A DNA stretch of 64,000 bases from Haladaptatus sp. DYF46 (GTDB lineage: Archaea; Halobacteriota; Halobacteria; Halobacteriales; Haladaptataceae). Positions 24,753 through 33,312 of this stretch are shown here, piece after piece. The stretch covers positions 620,001 through 684,000 of the forward strand of contig NZ_JAJFAY010000001.1 in the NCBI RefSeq assembly GCF_021083305.1, written 5' to 3'. Each line of letters begins with the position of its first letter. Within the stretch, counting starts at the first letter, position 1. Both the position numbers and the translations under genes were made by a program. The notes under the pieces are model-generated. The model was not told the origin of the DNA and did not search any database. It was given only the letters and a program-made list of their open reading frames with translations.

Positions 24753-26458
24753 CACGGATAGAGAACGACGACGCCGTGAAAGCGGCACAGAATCACGAAC
24801 TGAACGAAGTCGAGGAGGGGTATCAACTGCAAGGGACGCCGAGCCAGTCCATCACACAGCAGTACGACGTGGACCAAATCCCGAAAAAGCAGGTCACACA
24901 GGAGATGCTGAACGGGACGACGACCGACCAGACCAGTTGGTTGACCTACGGGGGTGGGTACGAACAACAGCGCCACTCCAACGCGAACGTCATCACGCCT
25001 GACAACGTGCAGAATCTGGAGATCGAGTATCTGGTCGAGACGGGCGTCGCCGACAGCATGGAAGGGACGCCGTTGATCGTTCCGGGCGACCCGCCCATCA
25101 TGTACCAGACGAACGGGCCGGACCACGGGAAGGCCATCAACGCCCGCACGGGGAAGGTGTTGTGGAGTTACACCTACGCGAACCCCGACGGACTCATCCT
25201 CTGCTGTGACACGAACAACCGCGGGTTCGGCATCTTGGGCGACACGCTGTTCATGACCACGCTCGACTCGGGCGTCGTGGCGTTGGACCGCTACACCGGC
25301 GAGCAGAAGTGGTACACTTCAACGGGCAAATGGCAGGACGGCTACTCCGCGACGTGGGCACCGACTCCGTACAAGGGGAAGGTAATCACGGGAAGCGCGG
25401 GCGGAGAGTACGGCGTTCGCGGATTCGTCACCGCGCTCGACGCCAAAACCGGGAAACAGGTCTGGAAAACCGAAACGCGGCCGAAGGACCAGTGGGTCGG
25501 CGACAGTTGGAAACAGGGGGCGACGACGACGTGGATGTCCCGGACCATCGACACCGAAAACGACGTGATTTTCTCACCGGTCGGCAACCCCGGCCCGGAC
25601 TTCGACGGCGCGGTGCGTCCCGGCCCGAACCGTTTCAGCGTCGGGACGTTGGCGCTCGACGCCAACGACGGGAAGCCGAAGTGGAACTATCAGGAGAGTC
25701 CCCACGATACGTGGGACTACGACTCCTCTTCGCCGAAGATCCTCATCCGGGACCAACAGGTCGAGGGGAAAAAGCACGACATCGTCGTCAGCCCCGGCAA
25801 GACGGGGTGGGTGCAGACGCTCGACGCCTCGAACGGCAAACTGCTGAAGCGGAGCGAGCCGACGGTTCAGCACATAAATACGTTCGAACAGGTTCCTCAC
25901 GTGGGCGAGCAGGGGACGTCGTTCGTCCCCGGCGCACAGGGAGGCAACGACTGGCAGCCGCCGTCCTACAGCCCGAAGACCGGCCTCGTGTACATGAAAC
26001 AACAGAACACGCCGCAGGAAATCTGGTGGCAACATCAGGAGTACAGCCCCGGCGGCGGCTACTTCGGCGGTACGTTCCACGACTGGCCGAACGTGGAGGA
26101 ACCCGACGGCTGGAACGGCAAGACGAGCGCCGTCGTCGCGGTGAATCCACGGACGGGCAAACGCGTCTGGCGTGAGTGGATAGAGGACGACAACTACATC
26201 TGGGGCGGATCGATGACGACGGCAAGCGGATTGACCTTCCTCGGGACGCAGAAGGGGAACTTCGTCGCGTACGACGGAAAGTCGGGCGACCGACTCTGGC
26301 AGATGCAGTTGGGTGCGCCCATCTGCTCCTCGCCGAGCGGCTGGTACGACCCGGGAACGAAAAAACAGTATATCGCCGTGCAGGTCGGCGGAAGCGGGTG
26401 GCTCCGTCACGGTCGCCGTGGCAGCACGGTTGCCGTGTTCGCGATGAAGGGGGAGTGA
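24749..26458 (+). CDS. PQQ-dependent alcohol dehydrogenase (methanol/ethanol dehydrogenase family)
   Basis: 569 residues forming an eight-bladed propeller with repeated Trp-docking segments (NARTGKVLWSYTY, DRYTGEQKWYTS, DAKTGKQVWKTE, NPRTGKRVWREW). Adjacent cysteines Cys152-Cys153 (LILCCDTNNRGFG) match the disulfide ring over PQQ in quinoprotein alcohol dehydrogenases. Glu220 (GGEYGVRG) and Asn280 fit metal ligands, and Trp322-Asp323-Tyr324-Asp325 carries the catalytic Asp plus a second Asp two positions on. That DYD pattern is the one associated with lanthanide-dependent members such as XoxF. No signal peptide is visible. It is coupled to a Tat-signal gene upstream and a cupredoxin gene downstream. 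Confidence 0.88.
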   Translation: MTRIENDDAVKAAQNHELNEVEEGYQLQGTPSQSITQQYDVDQIPKKQVTQEMLNGTTTDQTSWLTYGGGYEQQRHSNANVITPDNVQNLEIEYLVETGVADSMEGTPLIVPGDPPIMYQTNGPDHGKAINARTGKVLWSYTYANPDGLILCCDTNNRGFGILGDTLFMTTLDSGVVALDRYTGEQKWYTSTGKWQDGYSATWAPTPYKGKVITGSAGGEYGVRGFVTALDAKTGKQVWKTETRPKDQWVGDSWKQGATTTWMSRTIDTENDVIFSPVGNPGPDFDGAVRPGPNRFSVGTLALDANDGKPKWNYQESPHDTWDYDSSSPKILIRDQQVEGKKHDIVVSPGKTGWVQTLDASNGKLLKRSEPTVQHINTFEQVPHVGEQGTSFVPGAQGGNDWQPPSYSPKTGLVYMKQQNTPQEIWWQHQEYSPGGGYFGGTFHDWPNVEEPDGWNGKTSAVVAVNPRTGKRVWREWIEDDNYIWGGSMTTASGLTFLGTQKGNFVAYDGKSGDRLWQMQLGAPICSSPSGWYDPGTKKQYIAVQVGGSGWLRHGRRGSTVAVFAMKGE

Positions 26459-26464
26459 GTTCGG

Positions 26465-27769
26465 ATGGGATTTACCTCGAACAACGAGAACGCACGAACG
26501 CGACGGACGGACAGTCGATCGGGCGGGACCGACGCGGTGTCGCGTCGGTCCGTCCTCAAACGAACCGTGGCGGGCGGGACGCTCGTCGGACTCACCGGCA
26601 CGCTCGCGCAGGGCGGCGGGACGACGATTCGTCTCGGCGGAAAAGTGTCCGGATGGCAAGGTCGGGCACCGAACTCCATCAAAGGGCAGAAGAACCCGAC
26701 GCTGCCGCTCAAGCCGGGGAAGAAGTACACCGTCGTCTGGAAGAACCTCGACGGCCAGCCACACGACTTCGTGATTCGGGACAAGGGCGGGAAACAGTTG
26801 GTCAAGACGAAGATAATGAACACACGGGGGAAGACGCAGTCGGTCACGTTCACGGCGAAGAAGAACATGGCGACGTACATCTGCACCGTCCATCCGACCA
26901 CGATGAAGGGCCAAGTGAGCACGAGCGGTAACGGTGGCGGTGGTGGCGGCGGTACCGGTACCACGAACACCACGTCGGGGAACACGACGACACAGTCGCA
27001 GGGTGGCGGGTCGCAGAAACCCGCGAAACAGTTCAAGCTCGGGGGGCTATCGACGGGGTGGAAGGGCCTCGAACCCGAGTCGATAAAGGGGAAATGGAAC
27101 CCGACCTTGAACCTGCAAGCCGGGAAGACGTACGAAGTCATCTGGCAGAACTGGGACGGCTTCGACCACAACTTCCTCGCGATAAGCGCGGATGGAAACC
27201 CGGAGACGGGCGACTACGGGAGCACCGTGGTTCGCTCGTCCATCATGAGCCAACAGGGGGCAACCCAAATCGTTCGGTTCACGCCGAACAAGGACACGAA
27301 CGAGTACTACTGTGAGGTTCACCCCGTCGAGATGCGCGGCGGTATCAGCATGGGCGGGAGCGGAACGACCCAATCCAGTACGACGCAGACGACCCAAGGG
27401 AGTCCGTCGAAGACGTTCCGACTCGCCTTCCGAAACGGGAAGTGGAAGGGTCAATCCTCGGGCATCAAGGGCAAAACCAACCCGACGTTGAACCTCCAGC
27501 AGGGCCAGCGGTACGCCATCAAGTGGACGAACATGGGGTCCTACTCGCGGGCGGCGAACCGTCCGAACCTCGTCCTCACGTCGAACTATCCGAACGGTCC
27601 GGCGATACAGCGTTCGGACTTCCTGTTGAAGAAGAACACCTCGCAGACGGTGACGTTCACCGCGACGAAGAACATGTCCGCGTACTTCGCCGAGAACTAC
27701 TCGTCGGCGAAGGGGAACATCGTCGTCAAAGGCGGCGGTGGCGGCACGACCACCAACACGACGAGCTAA
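26465..27769 (+). CDS. Tat-exported protein with three tandem cupredoxin domains
   Basis: 434 residues. A Tat signal (SRRSVLKRTVAGGTL) is followed by three repeats of about 100 residues joined by Gly/Thr-rich linkers. Domain 1 has type-1 copper ligands His100, Cys140, His143, Met147 (PHDFVI, YICTVHPTTM). Domain 2 has His235, Cys283, His286, Met290 (DHNFLAI, YYCEVHPVEM). Domain 3 keeps the fold, including a KGKTNPTLNLQQGQRY strand, but has lost all four ligands. It starts seven bases after the dehydrogenase behind a GGGGGAG ribosome site, and is the obvious electron acceptor for the quinoprotein outside the membrane. Confidence 0.85.
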   Translation: MGFTSNNENARTRRTDSRSGGTDAVSRRSVLKRTVAGGTLVGLTGTLAQGGGTTIRLGGKVSGWQGRAPNSIKGQKNPTLPLKPGKKYTVVWKNLDGQPHDFVIRDKGGKQLVKTKIMNTRGKTQSVTFTAKKNMATYICTVHPTTMKGQVSTSGNGGGGGGGTGTTNTTSGNTTTQSQGGGSQKPAKQFKLGGLSTGWKGLEPESIKGKWNPTLNLQAGKTYEVIWQNWDGFDHNFLAISADGNPETGDYGSTVVRSSIMSQQGATQIVRFTPNKDTNEYYCEVHPVEMRGGISMGGSGTTQSSTTQTTQGSPSKTFRLAFRNGKWKGQSSGIKGKTNPTLNLQQGQRYAIKWTNMGSYSRAANRPNLVLTSNYPNGPAIQRSDFLLKKNTSQTVTFTATKNMSAYFAENYSSAKGNIVVKGGGGGTTTNTTS

Positions 27770-27802
27770 ACACTCTCGGCGTCGTTTCGCCATCCCGTCG
27801 GA

Positions 27803-28585
27803 TTACTCCGTTTTCGGAACTTCGAGTTCGACGAGATGGGCATCACAATGGTCACAGACCGAAGAGAAGACGGTTTGAGACGGCTGGCAACAGGAATCGA
27901 CTTCCTCCGTTCCCCGCGAAAGTGGTTCCCCGCACGCCGGACACCGGGATAGGAAGGCTCGCAACCGCGTGAGCGTCTCCTCACGGCGTTCGGGCGACAG
28001 GTGCCGCCACGCCTCGCTTCGGTCCTCCAACACCGTTCCTGCTGCAACGTCGGCGACGAGCGCCGCCGTCGAGGGCCAGCGGACGAGGAGCGAACCGGTG
28101 ACGACGGCATGTTCGCCGAGGGACGACACGGAATCGGCCTCGACGCCTAAGAGGTCCGCGATGTCCGCCCGTTCGACGTCTTCCGGACGGGTCGAGTCGA
28201 CGCGTTCGCGCCACGCCGTCCGAAAGTCCGCGTCGAGACACGCCGCTTCGTCGGGAGCTTTCTCGTCGCACGGGACTACTATTTCCATGGCGGTCAACTG
28301 GCCGCTCTCTTTCAGTTGGAATCCCGACGATGAACGAGGTTCCTTGCCGAACAGTCGAAGCGCTTCGTCCGGGAGATATCTCGCCGTCAGCCTCGGCGTT
28401 CCGGGAACGAGATAGCCGCGAAGGTAGATGACGGCGATGGACGCCAAAAGCACCGCCGCTCCGAGGAGCAACGACCCGAACGCCGCGAGCAACGAACTGA
28501 CGGCGACCGCGATAACGAGGTTGAGAACGGTACAGGGAACACACCGGTTTTCGCCGGTGTACTCCGGTTGCCGTATCGACCGCAC
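27803..28585 (-). CDS. Membrane-anchored protein with C-terminal zinc-ribbon-like region
   Basis: 260 residues from GTG 28585. The N-terminus VRSIRQPEYTGENRCVPCTV carries a CxxC pair. It is followed by two helices (LNLVIAVAVSSLLAAFGSLL and GAAVLLASIAVIYLRGYLV), then a soluble domain of about 120 residues. The C-terminus has CPACGEPL, DSCCQPS and SVCDHCDAHL knuckles consistent with zinc binding. No biochemical role is known to me; the GENRCVPCT start is recurrent in haloarchaeal proteins. It lies two bases after the GlcG-like gene, so they share a transcript. Confidence 0.65.
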   Translation of the reverse strand: MRSIRQPEYTGENRCVPCTVLNLVIAVAVSSLLAAFGSLLLGAAVLLASIAVIYLRGYLVPGTPRLTARYLPDEALRLFGKEPRSSSGFQLKESGQLTAMEIVVPCDEKAPDEAACLDADFRTAWRERVDSTRPEDVERADIADLLGVEADSVSSLGEHAVVTGSLLVRWPSTAALVADVAAGTVLEDRSEAWRHLSPERREETLTRLRAFLSRCPACGEPLSRGTEEVDSCCQPSQTVFSSVCDHCDAHLVELEVPKTE

Positions 28586-28587
28586 GA

Positions 28588-29007
28588 TCAGTGGACGAGC
28601 GTCTGGAACTGCTCGATACCCGCCCGCGCGACGGCCATGTCCTCGTCCACTTGGCCGCCGCTCGACGCTATCGTCCCGACGATTTCGCCGTCGCGTTCGA
28701 GCGGGAACCCGCCGCCGAACACCACGATTCTGTTGTCGTCGGTGGTCTGGAGGCCGTACAACGAGTTTCCGGGTTGTGACGGTTCGGCGAGTTCGTGCGT
28801 CGGCATTTCGAGCGCGGCGGACGTGTACGCCTTGTTCCGCGAGATGTTGACGCTCGCCAGCCACGCGTCGTCCATCCGGTGCTGTGCGATGAGGTTTCCG
28901 TCCGGATTGGCGACGGTGATGACGGATGGAACGCCGATTTCGTCGGCCTTCTGTTCCGCAGCGTCTATCAACTGTTTCGCCGTTTCTAACGAGATATTCT
29001 CGGTCAT
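28588..29007 (-). CDS. GlcG/HbpS family heme-binding-like protein
   Basis: 139 residues matching the Haem_degrading/GlcG-HbpS fold: ETAKQLIDAAEQKADEIGVP, VITVANPDGNLIAQHRMDDA, SRNKAYTSAALEMPTHELAE, then FGGGFPLERDGEIVGTIASS GGQVDEDMAVARAG. The family binds heme or small ligands and is often accessory to oxidoreductases; function here is unknown. Full length for the family. It precedes the membrane zinc protein in an operon. Confidence 0.82.
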   Translation of the reverse strand: MTENISLETAKQLIDAAEQKADEIGVPSVITVANPDGNLIAQHRMDDAWLASVNISRNKAYTSAALEMPTHELAEPSQPGNSLYGLQTTDDNRIVVFGGGFPLERDGEIVGTIASSGGQVDEDMAVARAGIEQFQTLVH

Positions 29008-29106
29008 AGTTCCTCCTCAGCGTCCTCGGTAGGGAGTCGCCTAAGCGTTGTGGCGGACGCTCCGTCTTGCTTTTTTGCCTGCTGACGCTCCCGAACGACG
29101 GCCCTC

Positions 29107-30018
29107 TCACATCGTCCGGAGCGACTCGGCGACCGCGTCCATCGCGTCGTCCGCCGTCGTCACGTCGCCGGTGAGGCTGAGAAAGCCGTGTGCCATCCCG
29201 GGATAGTGGTCGTGTTCGACCGCAACGTCGGCGTTGGCGAGTCGCTCGGCGTACGCGATACCTTCGTCCCGAAGCGGGTCGTGACCGCACGTGACGACCG
29301 TCGCCGGCGGGAGGTCGGCGAGGTCCCGCGCACGAAGCGGCGACGCGAAGGGATTTTCGCCGTCAACCGGGCTTCGAAGGTAGTGGTTCCAGAACCACTC
29401 CATGTCCGCCCGCGAGAGAAGCGGGCCGTCGCCGTTCTCCTCGTACGATTCGGTATCGAAGGCGTGGTCGGTGACGGGATACAGGAGGCTCTGGTGGGAG
29501 AGTTCCGGCCCATCGAAGTCGCGTGCGTAAAGTGCGGTGACGGCGGCGAGGTTCCCACCGGCGCTCGTACCCGCCACACCGAGACGGCTCGGGTCGCCGC
29601 CGAACGTGGCCGCGTTCTCGGCGACCCATTCGAGCGCGGCGACGGCGTCGTCCACCCCCGCGGGAAACGGGTGTTCCGGCGCGAGTCGATAGTCCACTGA
29701 GACGACGACGCAGTCGGCGCGGTTCGCCAGTTCCCGGCACACGCCGTCGATGGAGTCGAGGGTGCCGAGGGTCCAACCGCCGCCGTGGTAGAACACCACG
29801 ACTGGCGCATCCTGCACGTCGGGACGGTACACCCGAATCGGGATTTCCCCGCGCGGGCCGGGAACCGAGAGGTCGCGCACGAACTCGACGGCCGCGCGGT
29901 TTTCGGCGGTGAACACTTCGTCTTCGACGCGTCGCGCGCTCTCGACGGACAGGGCGTGCCACGGCGGAACGCCCATCGCCTCGATTCGGGCAACTGCCTC
30001 GGCCATCTCGTCTTCCAT
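29107..30018 (-). CDS. Alpha/beta hydrolase, hormone-sensitive-lipase-type esterase
   Basis: 303 residues. The oxyanion-hole motif HGGGW (VVFYHGGGWTLG) precedes the nucleophile elbow GTSAGG (VAGTSAGGNLAAVTA). Catalytic Asp and His lie in CGHDPLRDEG and YPGMAHGF. This is the HSL branch of carboxylesterases, acting on short acyl esters in the cytoplasm. A closely related paralogue lies at 55569-56555; both share WFWNHYLR and a SPLRA motif. The gene is monocistronic and divergent from the Nudix gene. Confidence 0.9.
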   Translation of the reverse strand: MEDEMAEAVARIEAMGVPPWHALSVESARRVEDEVFTAENRAAVEFVRDLSVPGPRGEIPIRVYRPDVQDAPVVVFYHGGGWTLGTLDSIDGVCRELANRADCVVVSVDYRLAPEHPFPAGVDDAVAALEWVAENAATFGGDPSRLGVAGTSAGGNLAAVTALYARDFDGPELSHQSLLYPVTDHAFDTESYEENGDGPLLSRADMEWFWNHYLRSPVDGENPFASPLRARDLADLPPATVVTCGHDPLRDEGIAYAERLANADVAVEHDHYPGMAHGFLSLTGDVTTADDAMDAVAESLRTM

Positions 30019-30071
30019 ACCGACTTCTGCCCGGCAGGGGAGTTATAGTTTCAGCCCGCGAACGTCGAATC

Positions 30072-30608
30072 ATGTCGCTCGAAGCGCGAACCCGCGAGAC
30101 CACGACGGATAGCCTCCGTCGGCTTCGAAACGCATACGGGATGTTTCCCGTCCACGACGAACGAGTCGAAAACGATCCCAAATATTTCGAACGCGGACGA
30201 CGAAAGGCCGAGAACGGATGGCTCGGGTCCGCCGCCGTCTGGACGTCCGACTCGAAGGACCGAGTGGTGATGATTCGCCATCCGAACGCACCCGACGCGT
30301 GGGGCGTCCCCGGCGGCGGTCACGAACCCGGCGAGACGCTCTCCGAGACGGCCCGCCGCGAGGTACGGGAAGAGACGGGGCTCCGCTGTCGGTTGACCGA
30401 CGTACTGGGCGTTCGACGACGGGAGATTTTCCTCGAAACGAACCCCGACGAGCGGTTGTTCTCCCTCTCGGTCCTCTTCTCGGGCGTCTGCGTCGGCGGC
30501 GAGTTGGCCGCCGGAGACGACGTACTGGACGCCCGCTGGTTCGAGTCGCCGCCCGAGAATCTCCTCGATTTCGTGGCGAAACACGCGGAACGGTGGTTCG
30601 AGACGTGA
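30072..30608 (+). CDS. Nudix hydrolase
   Basis: 178 residues. A complete Nudix box GGGHEPGETLSETARREVRE followed by ETGL binds Mg2+ and cleaves a nucleoside-diphosphate-linked substrate. N-terminal 50 residues (DSLRRLRNAYGMFPVHDERV) are haloarchaea-specific. The box follows HPNAPDAWGVPG, placing it in the ADP-ribose/NTP housecleaning class, but the substrate is uncertain. It is followed by kynureninase after about 100 bases. Confidence 0.88.
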   Translation: MSLEARTRETTTDSLRRLRNAYGMFPVHDERVENDPKYFERGRRKAENGWLGSAAVWTSDSKDRVVMIRHPNAPDAWGVPGGGHEPGETLSETARREVREETGLRCRLTDVLGVRRREIFLETNPDERLFSLSVLFSGVCVGGELAAGDDVLDARWFESPPENLLDFVAKHAERWFET

Positions 30609-30711
30609 CTCAAATCGGCCATCGCTTTCGCTGCTTCGACGCTCGGTTCACCGCTCCCGAACGCCTGACCGGGGAGCGTACAGTGAAGTAGCCGTATCCG
30701 AAACGGGAGGT

Positions 30712-31962
30712 ATGGATACGGGCGCGGACGACGCGAGACGACGTGACGAGGGCGACCCGCTCGCCGCCGTCGGGGACCGGTTTTCGGTTCCGGAGGGCGA
30801 ACTGTACATGGACGGCAACTCGCTCGGCGTGTCTTCGACGGACGCGGAACGGGCGCTGTCGGACGCCGTCGAGGAGTGGAAGGAACTCGGAATCCGCGGC
30901 TGGACCGACGCCGACCCGGACTGGTTCCACTACGGGGAACGACTCGGGGACCGACTCGCGCCGTTGGTCGGGGCCGACGGGTCGGAAGTCGTCGTCGGCA
31001 ACTCCACGACGGTCAACATCCACGCCCTCTTTTCGACGTTTTACGACGGCGGCGACGTGGTCGTGAACGAACTCGACTTCCCGACGGACCACTACGCCAT
31101 CCGCGCACAGATGCGGAACTCGGGAATCGACCCGGAAGAACGCCTCGTCGTGGTCGAGAGTCGCGACGGTCGGACCATCGAAGAGGGTGACGTCATCGAC
31201 GCGCTCTCGGACGACACCGCGATTTTGTTCATGCCGTCGGTCCTCTACCGGAGCGGGCAGTTGTTCGACCTGAAGCGACTGACCGAGGCCGCACACGACC
31301 ACGGCGCGCTTGCCGGGTTCGACCTCGCTCACTCCATCGGCGCTGTTCCACACCGACTCTCCGAGTGGGACGTGGATTTCGCCGTTTGGTGTAGCTACAA
31401 ATACCTGAACGCCGGACCGGGTGCGGTCGCGGGGTTGTACGTCAACGAGCGTCACTTCGGGACCGAACCCGGACTCGCCGGATGGTGGGGGCACGACAAG
31501 GAAACGCAGTTCGAGATGGCGACGACGTTCACGCCCGCCGAGGACGCGGGAGCGTGGCAGGTCGGGACGATTCCCGTGTTCAGCGCTGCTCCCCTGTGGG
31601 GGTCGCTCAAACCGTTCGAAGCGGTCGGTATCGACGCCGTTCGGGAGAAATCGCTGGCGCTCACGGAGTACCTCATCGAGGTGATAGACGACCTGCCGGA
31701 GTATCGCGTCGGCACGCCACGCGACCCCGAACGACGGGGCGGGCACGTCGCCGTCGAACACGAGGAGGCGTACCGAATCGGCGAGGCGCTGAAGGAACGG
31801 GGCGTCGTCGTCGATTTCCGCCCGCCGAACGTGGTCAGAGTGTGCCCCGCACCGCTGTACGTGGGCTTTCGCGACGTGTGGCGAGTCGGGGAACACCTGC
31901 GCGAAATCGCCGAGACGAACGAATACGAATCGTTCGACCGCCGCGGTGGCGGGGTGACGTAG
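30712..31962 (+). CDS. kynU: Kynureninase
   Basis: 416 residues, fold-type I PLP enzyme. The motif LYMDGNSLGV at the start, IRGWTDADPDWFHYGERLGD, the phosphate-binding VGNSTTVN, FDLAHSIGAVPHRLSEWDVD and the PLP lysine at about position 230 (WCSYKYLNAGPGAVAGLYVN) are all characteristic of kynureninase. It cleaves L-kynurenine to anthranilate and alanine in tryptophan catabolism. No other kynurenine-pathway gene is visible in this window. A Bat-type regulator follows on the same strand and could control it. Confidence 0.92.
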   Translation: MDTGADDARRRDEGDPLAAVGDRFSVPEGELYMDGNSLGVSSTDAERALSDAVEEWKELGIRGWTDADPDWFHYGERLGDRLAPLVGADGSEVVVGNSTTVNIHALFSTFYDGGDVVVNELDFPTDHYAIRAQMRNSGIDPEERLVVVESRDGRTIEEGDVIDALSDDTAILFMPSVLYRSGQLFDLKRLTEAAHDHGALAGFDLAHSIGAVPHRLSEWDVDFAVWCSYKYLNAGPGAVAGLYVNERHFGTEPGLAGWWGHDKETQFEMATTFTPAEDAGAWQVGTIPVFSAAPLWGSLKPFEAVGIDAVREKSLALTEYLIEVIDDLPEYRVGTPRDPERRGGHVAVEHEEAYRIGEALKERGVVVDFRPPNVVRVCPAPLYVGFRDVWRVGEHLREIAETNEYESFDRRGGGVT

Positions 31963-32000
31963 CCATAGAACGTAATACAGTCGCTGGCATTCGTTTTCGT

Positions 32001-32663
32001 ATGAGTACCATCGCGGAAATAGAACTCCCTGCGAAGGAGTTCGCGCTCAGGACGGCCTTGGAGCGTGTACCGGAAGCCGAATTCGACGTCGTTCGCGTGG
32101 CGGCACACGACGCGGACCACGTCATGCCCTACTTGTGGGTGTCGGCAGACGATTTGGAGGAACTGGATGCGGCACTTCGGGAGGACAACAGCATCGACGA
32201 GTTGGCGCTCATCGAGGACCTCGACGACGAGCGACTATATCGAATGCACTGGGTCGAGCAAATTCACGTCGTCATCCACGTCCTCGTCGAGGAGGAAGCG
32301 ACCATCCTGAACCTCCACGGCAAGGACGACCGGTGGCGACTTCGAATCCTCTTTCCCGACCGTGACTCGCTGTCGGCGACGTACGACTTCTGTCAGGACA
32401 CGGGACTCTCGGTGGACGTGCGCAACATCTACGAGATAAGCGACACGCGCCACGGTCTGTACGGACTGACCGAAGAACAGCACGAGACGCTGATGATGGC
32501 GCTCGAATCGGGCTACTACGACGTTCCGCGGGACTCCACGGCGGACGATCTCGCCGGGGACCTCAGCATCTCCCATCAGGCGGTCTCCGAGCGACTTCGC
32601 CGCGGCCATCGGAGCCTCGTGAAAAACGCACTCGCACTCTCCCCGAACGACGGACGCGAATAA
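32001..32663 (+). CDS. Bat-type HTH transcriptional regulator
   Basis: 220 residues from ATG 32001. Residues 155-215 form the HTH-10 domain (LTEEQHETLMMALESGYYDV, ADDLAGDLSISHQAVSERLR). The N-terminal 150 residues (FALRTALERVPEAEFDVVRV, HWVEQIHVVIHVLVEEEATI) are the usual sensor half of these regulators; its ligand is unknown. It sits 38 bases after kynureninase, suggesting it is co-transcribed with and possibly senses a kynurenine-pathway metabolite. Confidence 0.88.
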   Translation: MSTIAEIELPAKEFALRTALERVPEAEFDVVRVAAHDADHVMPYLWVSADDLEELDAALREDNSIDELALIEDLDDERLYRMHWVEQIHVVIHVLVEEEATILNLHGKDDRWRLRILFPDRDSLSATYDFCQDTGLSVDVRNIYEISDTRHGLYGLTEEQHETLMMALESGYYDVPRDSTADDLAGDLSISHQAVSERLRRGHRSLVKNALALSPNDGRE

Positions 32664-32954
32664 TCAGGCGTCGTTCATCCGACGGATCGTCTCCTCGCCG
32701 CACTCCATGCAGACGCTCACACGGTACGGTTCGCGCGAGAACGAACTGTGTTCTGCCTGTTCGTTCTCGGTTTTGATCTCGATGCGTACTTCGTGGGGTG
32801 TTTCGGCCACGCAGGCGTCACACTCCTCTATTCTGTCCGCGTTTTCCATCCCCGCTGCATCTCGATGTGCCTCCCGCTCGTTCCGCTCTTCGTTCCCGTG
32901 CTCGTTTCGCGGTTCTTCCTTCTTCGTTCGATTTCGTCGTGGTGTTGCGGTCAT
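32664..32954 (-). CDS. DUF7835-type zinc-beta-ribbon protein
   Basis: 96 residues from ATG 32954. The N-terminal 45 residues are very basic/charged (PRRNRTKKEEPRNEHGNEER). The C-terminal half holds CDACVAETPHEVRIEIKTEN, AEHSSFSREPYRVSVCMECG, a two-knuckle zinc ribbon recurrent in haloarchaea (DUF7835-like). Start 32954 is chosen because it overlaps the stop of the upstream small gene (ATGA); ATG 32849 would give the conserved core alone. Function unknown. Confidence 0.72.
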   Translation of the reverse strand: MTATPRRNRTKKEEPRNEHGNEERNEREAHRDAAGMENADRIEECDACVAETPHEVRIEIKTENEQAEHSSFSREPYRVSVCMECGEETIRRMNDA

Positions 32955-33178
32955 TGGAATTCGACCTCTTCTTCGACGTTCTTTCGGAAAGCGAGACAGT
33001 CGAGCCAAAACCGTTGGAGGTCGCTCTTCGGCCCTCTCCCCTCGTGTTGTGGTTTCCCGTACAGTCGCTCCGGGTCGGTACCGCCACCGACCTCGTGCTG
33101 TGGGTCGCCGTACAGACGACGTTCGTTGTCCGAGTTTTCGGAGTCGGACGATGTGGAACCCACTCGTATCATGGTCAT
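32951..33178 (-). CDS. 75-aa protein with a duplicated RLYGxPQHE motif
   Basis: From ATG 33178: an acidic Ser-rich start (VGSTSSDSENSDNE), then two copies of RLYG-D/K-PQHE-V/G-GxG about 16 residues apart, then SDLQRFWLDCLAFRKN and an acidic tail. The duplicated motif and the FWLDCL segment look like a real, constrained protein rather than a chance frame. It overlaps the DUF7835 gene by four bases (ATGA). No family recognised. Confidence 0.55.
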   Translation of the reverse strand: MTMIRVGSTSSDSENSDNERRLYGDPQHEVGGGTDPERLYGKPQHEGRGPKSDLQRFWLDCLAFRKNVEEEVEFQ

Positions 33179-33312
33179 GAATCCTCTCTCTACCAAAAAC
33201 AAACGTCCACGGACGCAGGTGGCTCTTGCCTGCAACCGCAAGTGGATGAAAAGGGTTCGGCAGACGTTGCGAGCGGGAAAGCTACACAACGAAGAAAAGA
33301 CGGGGACGGCGG

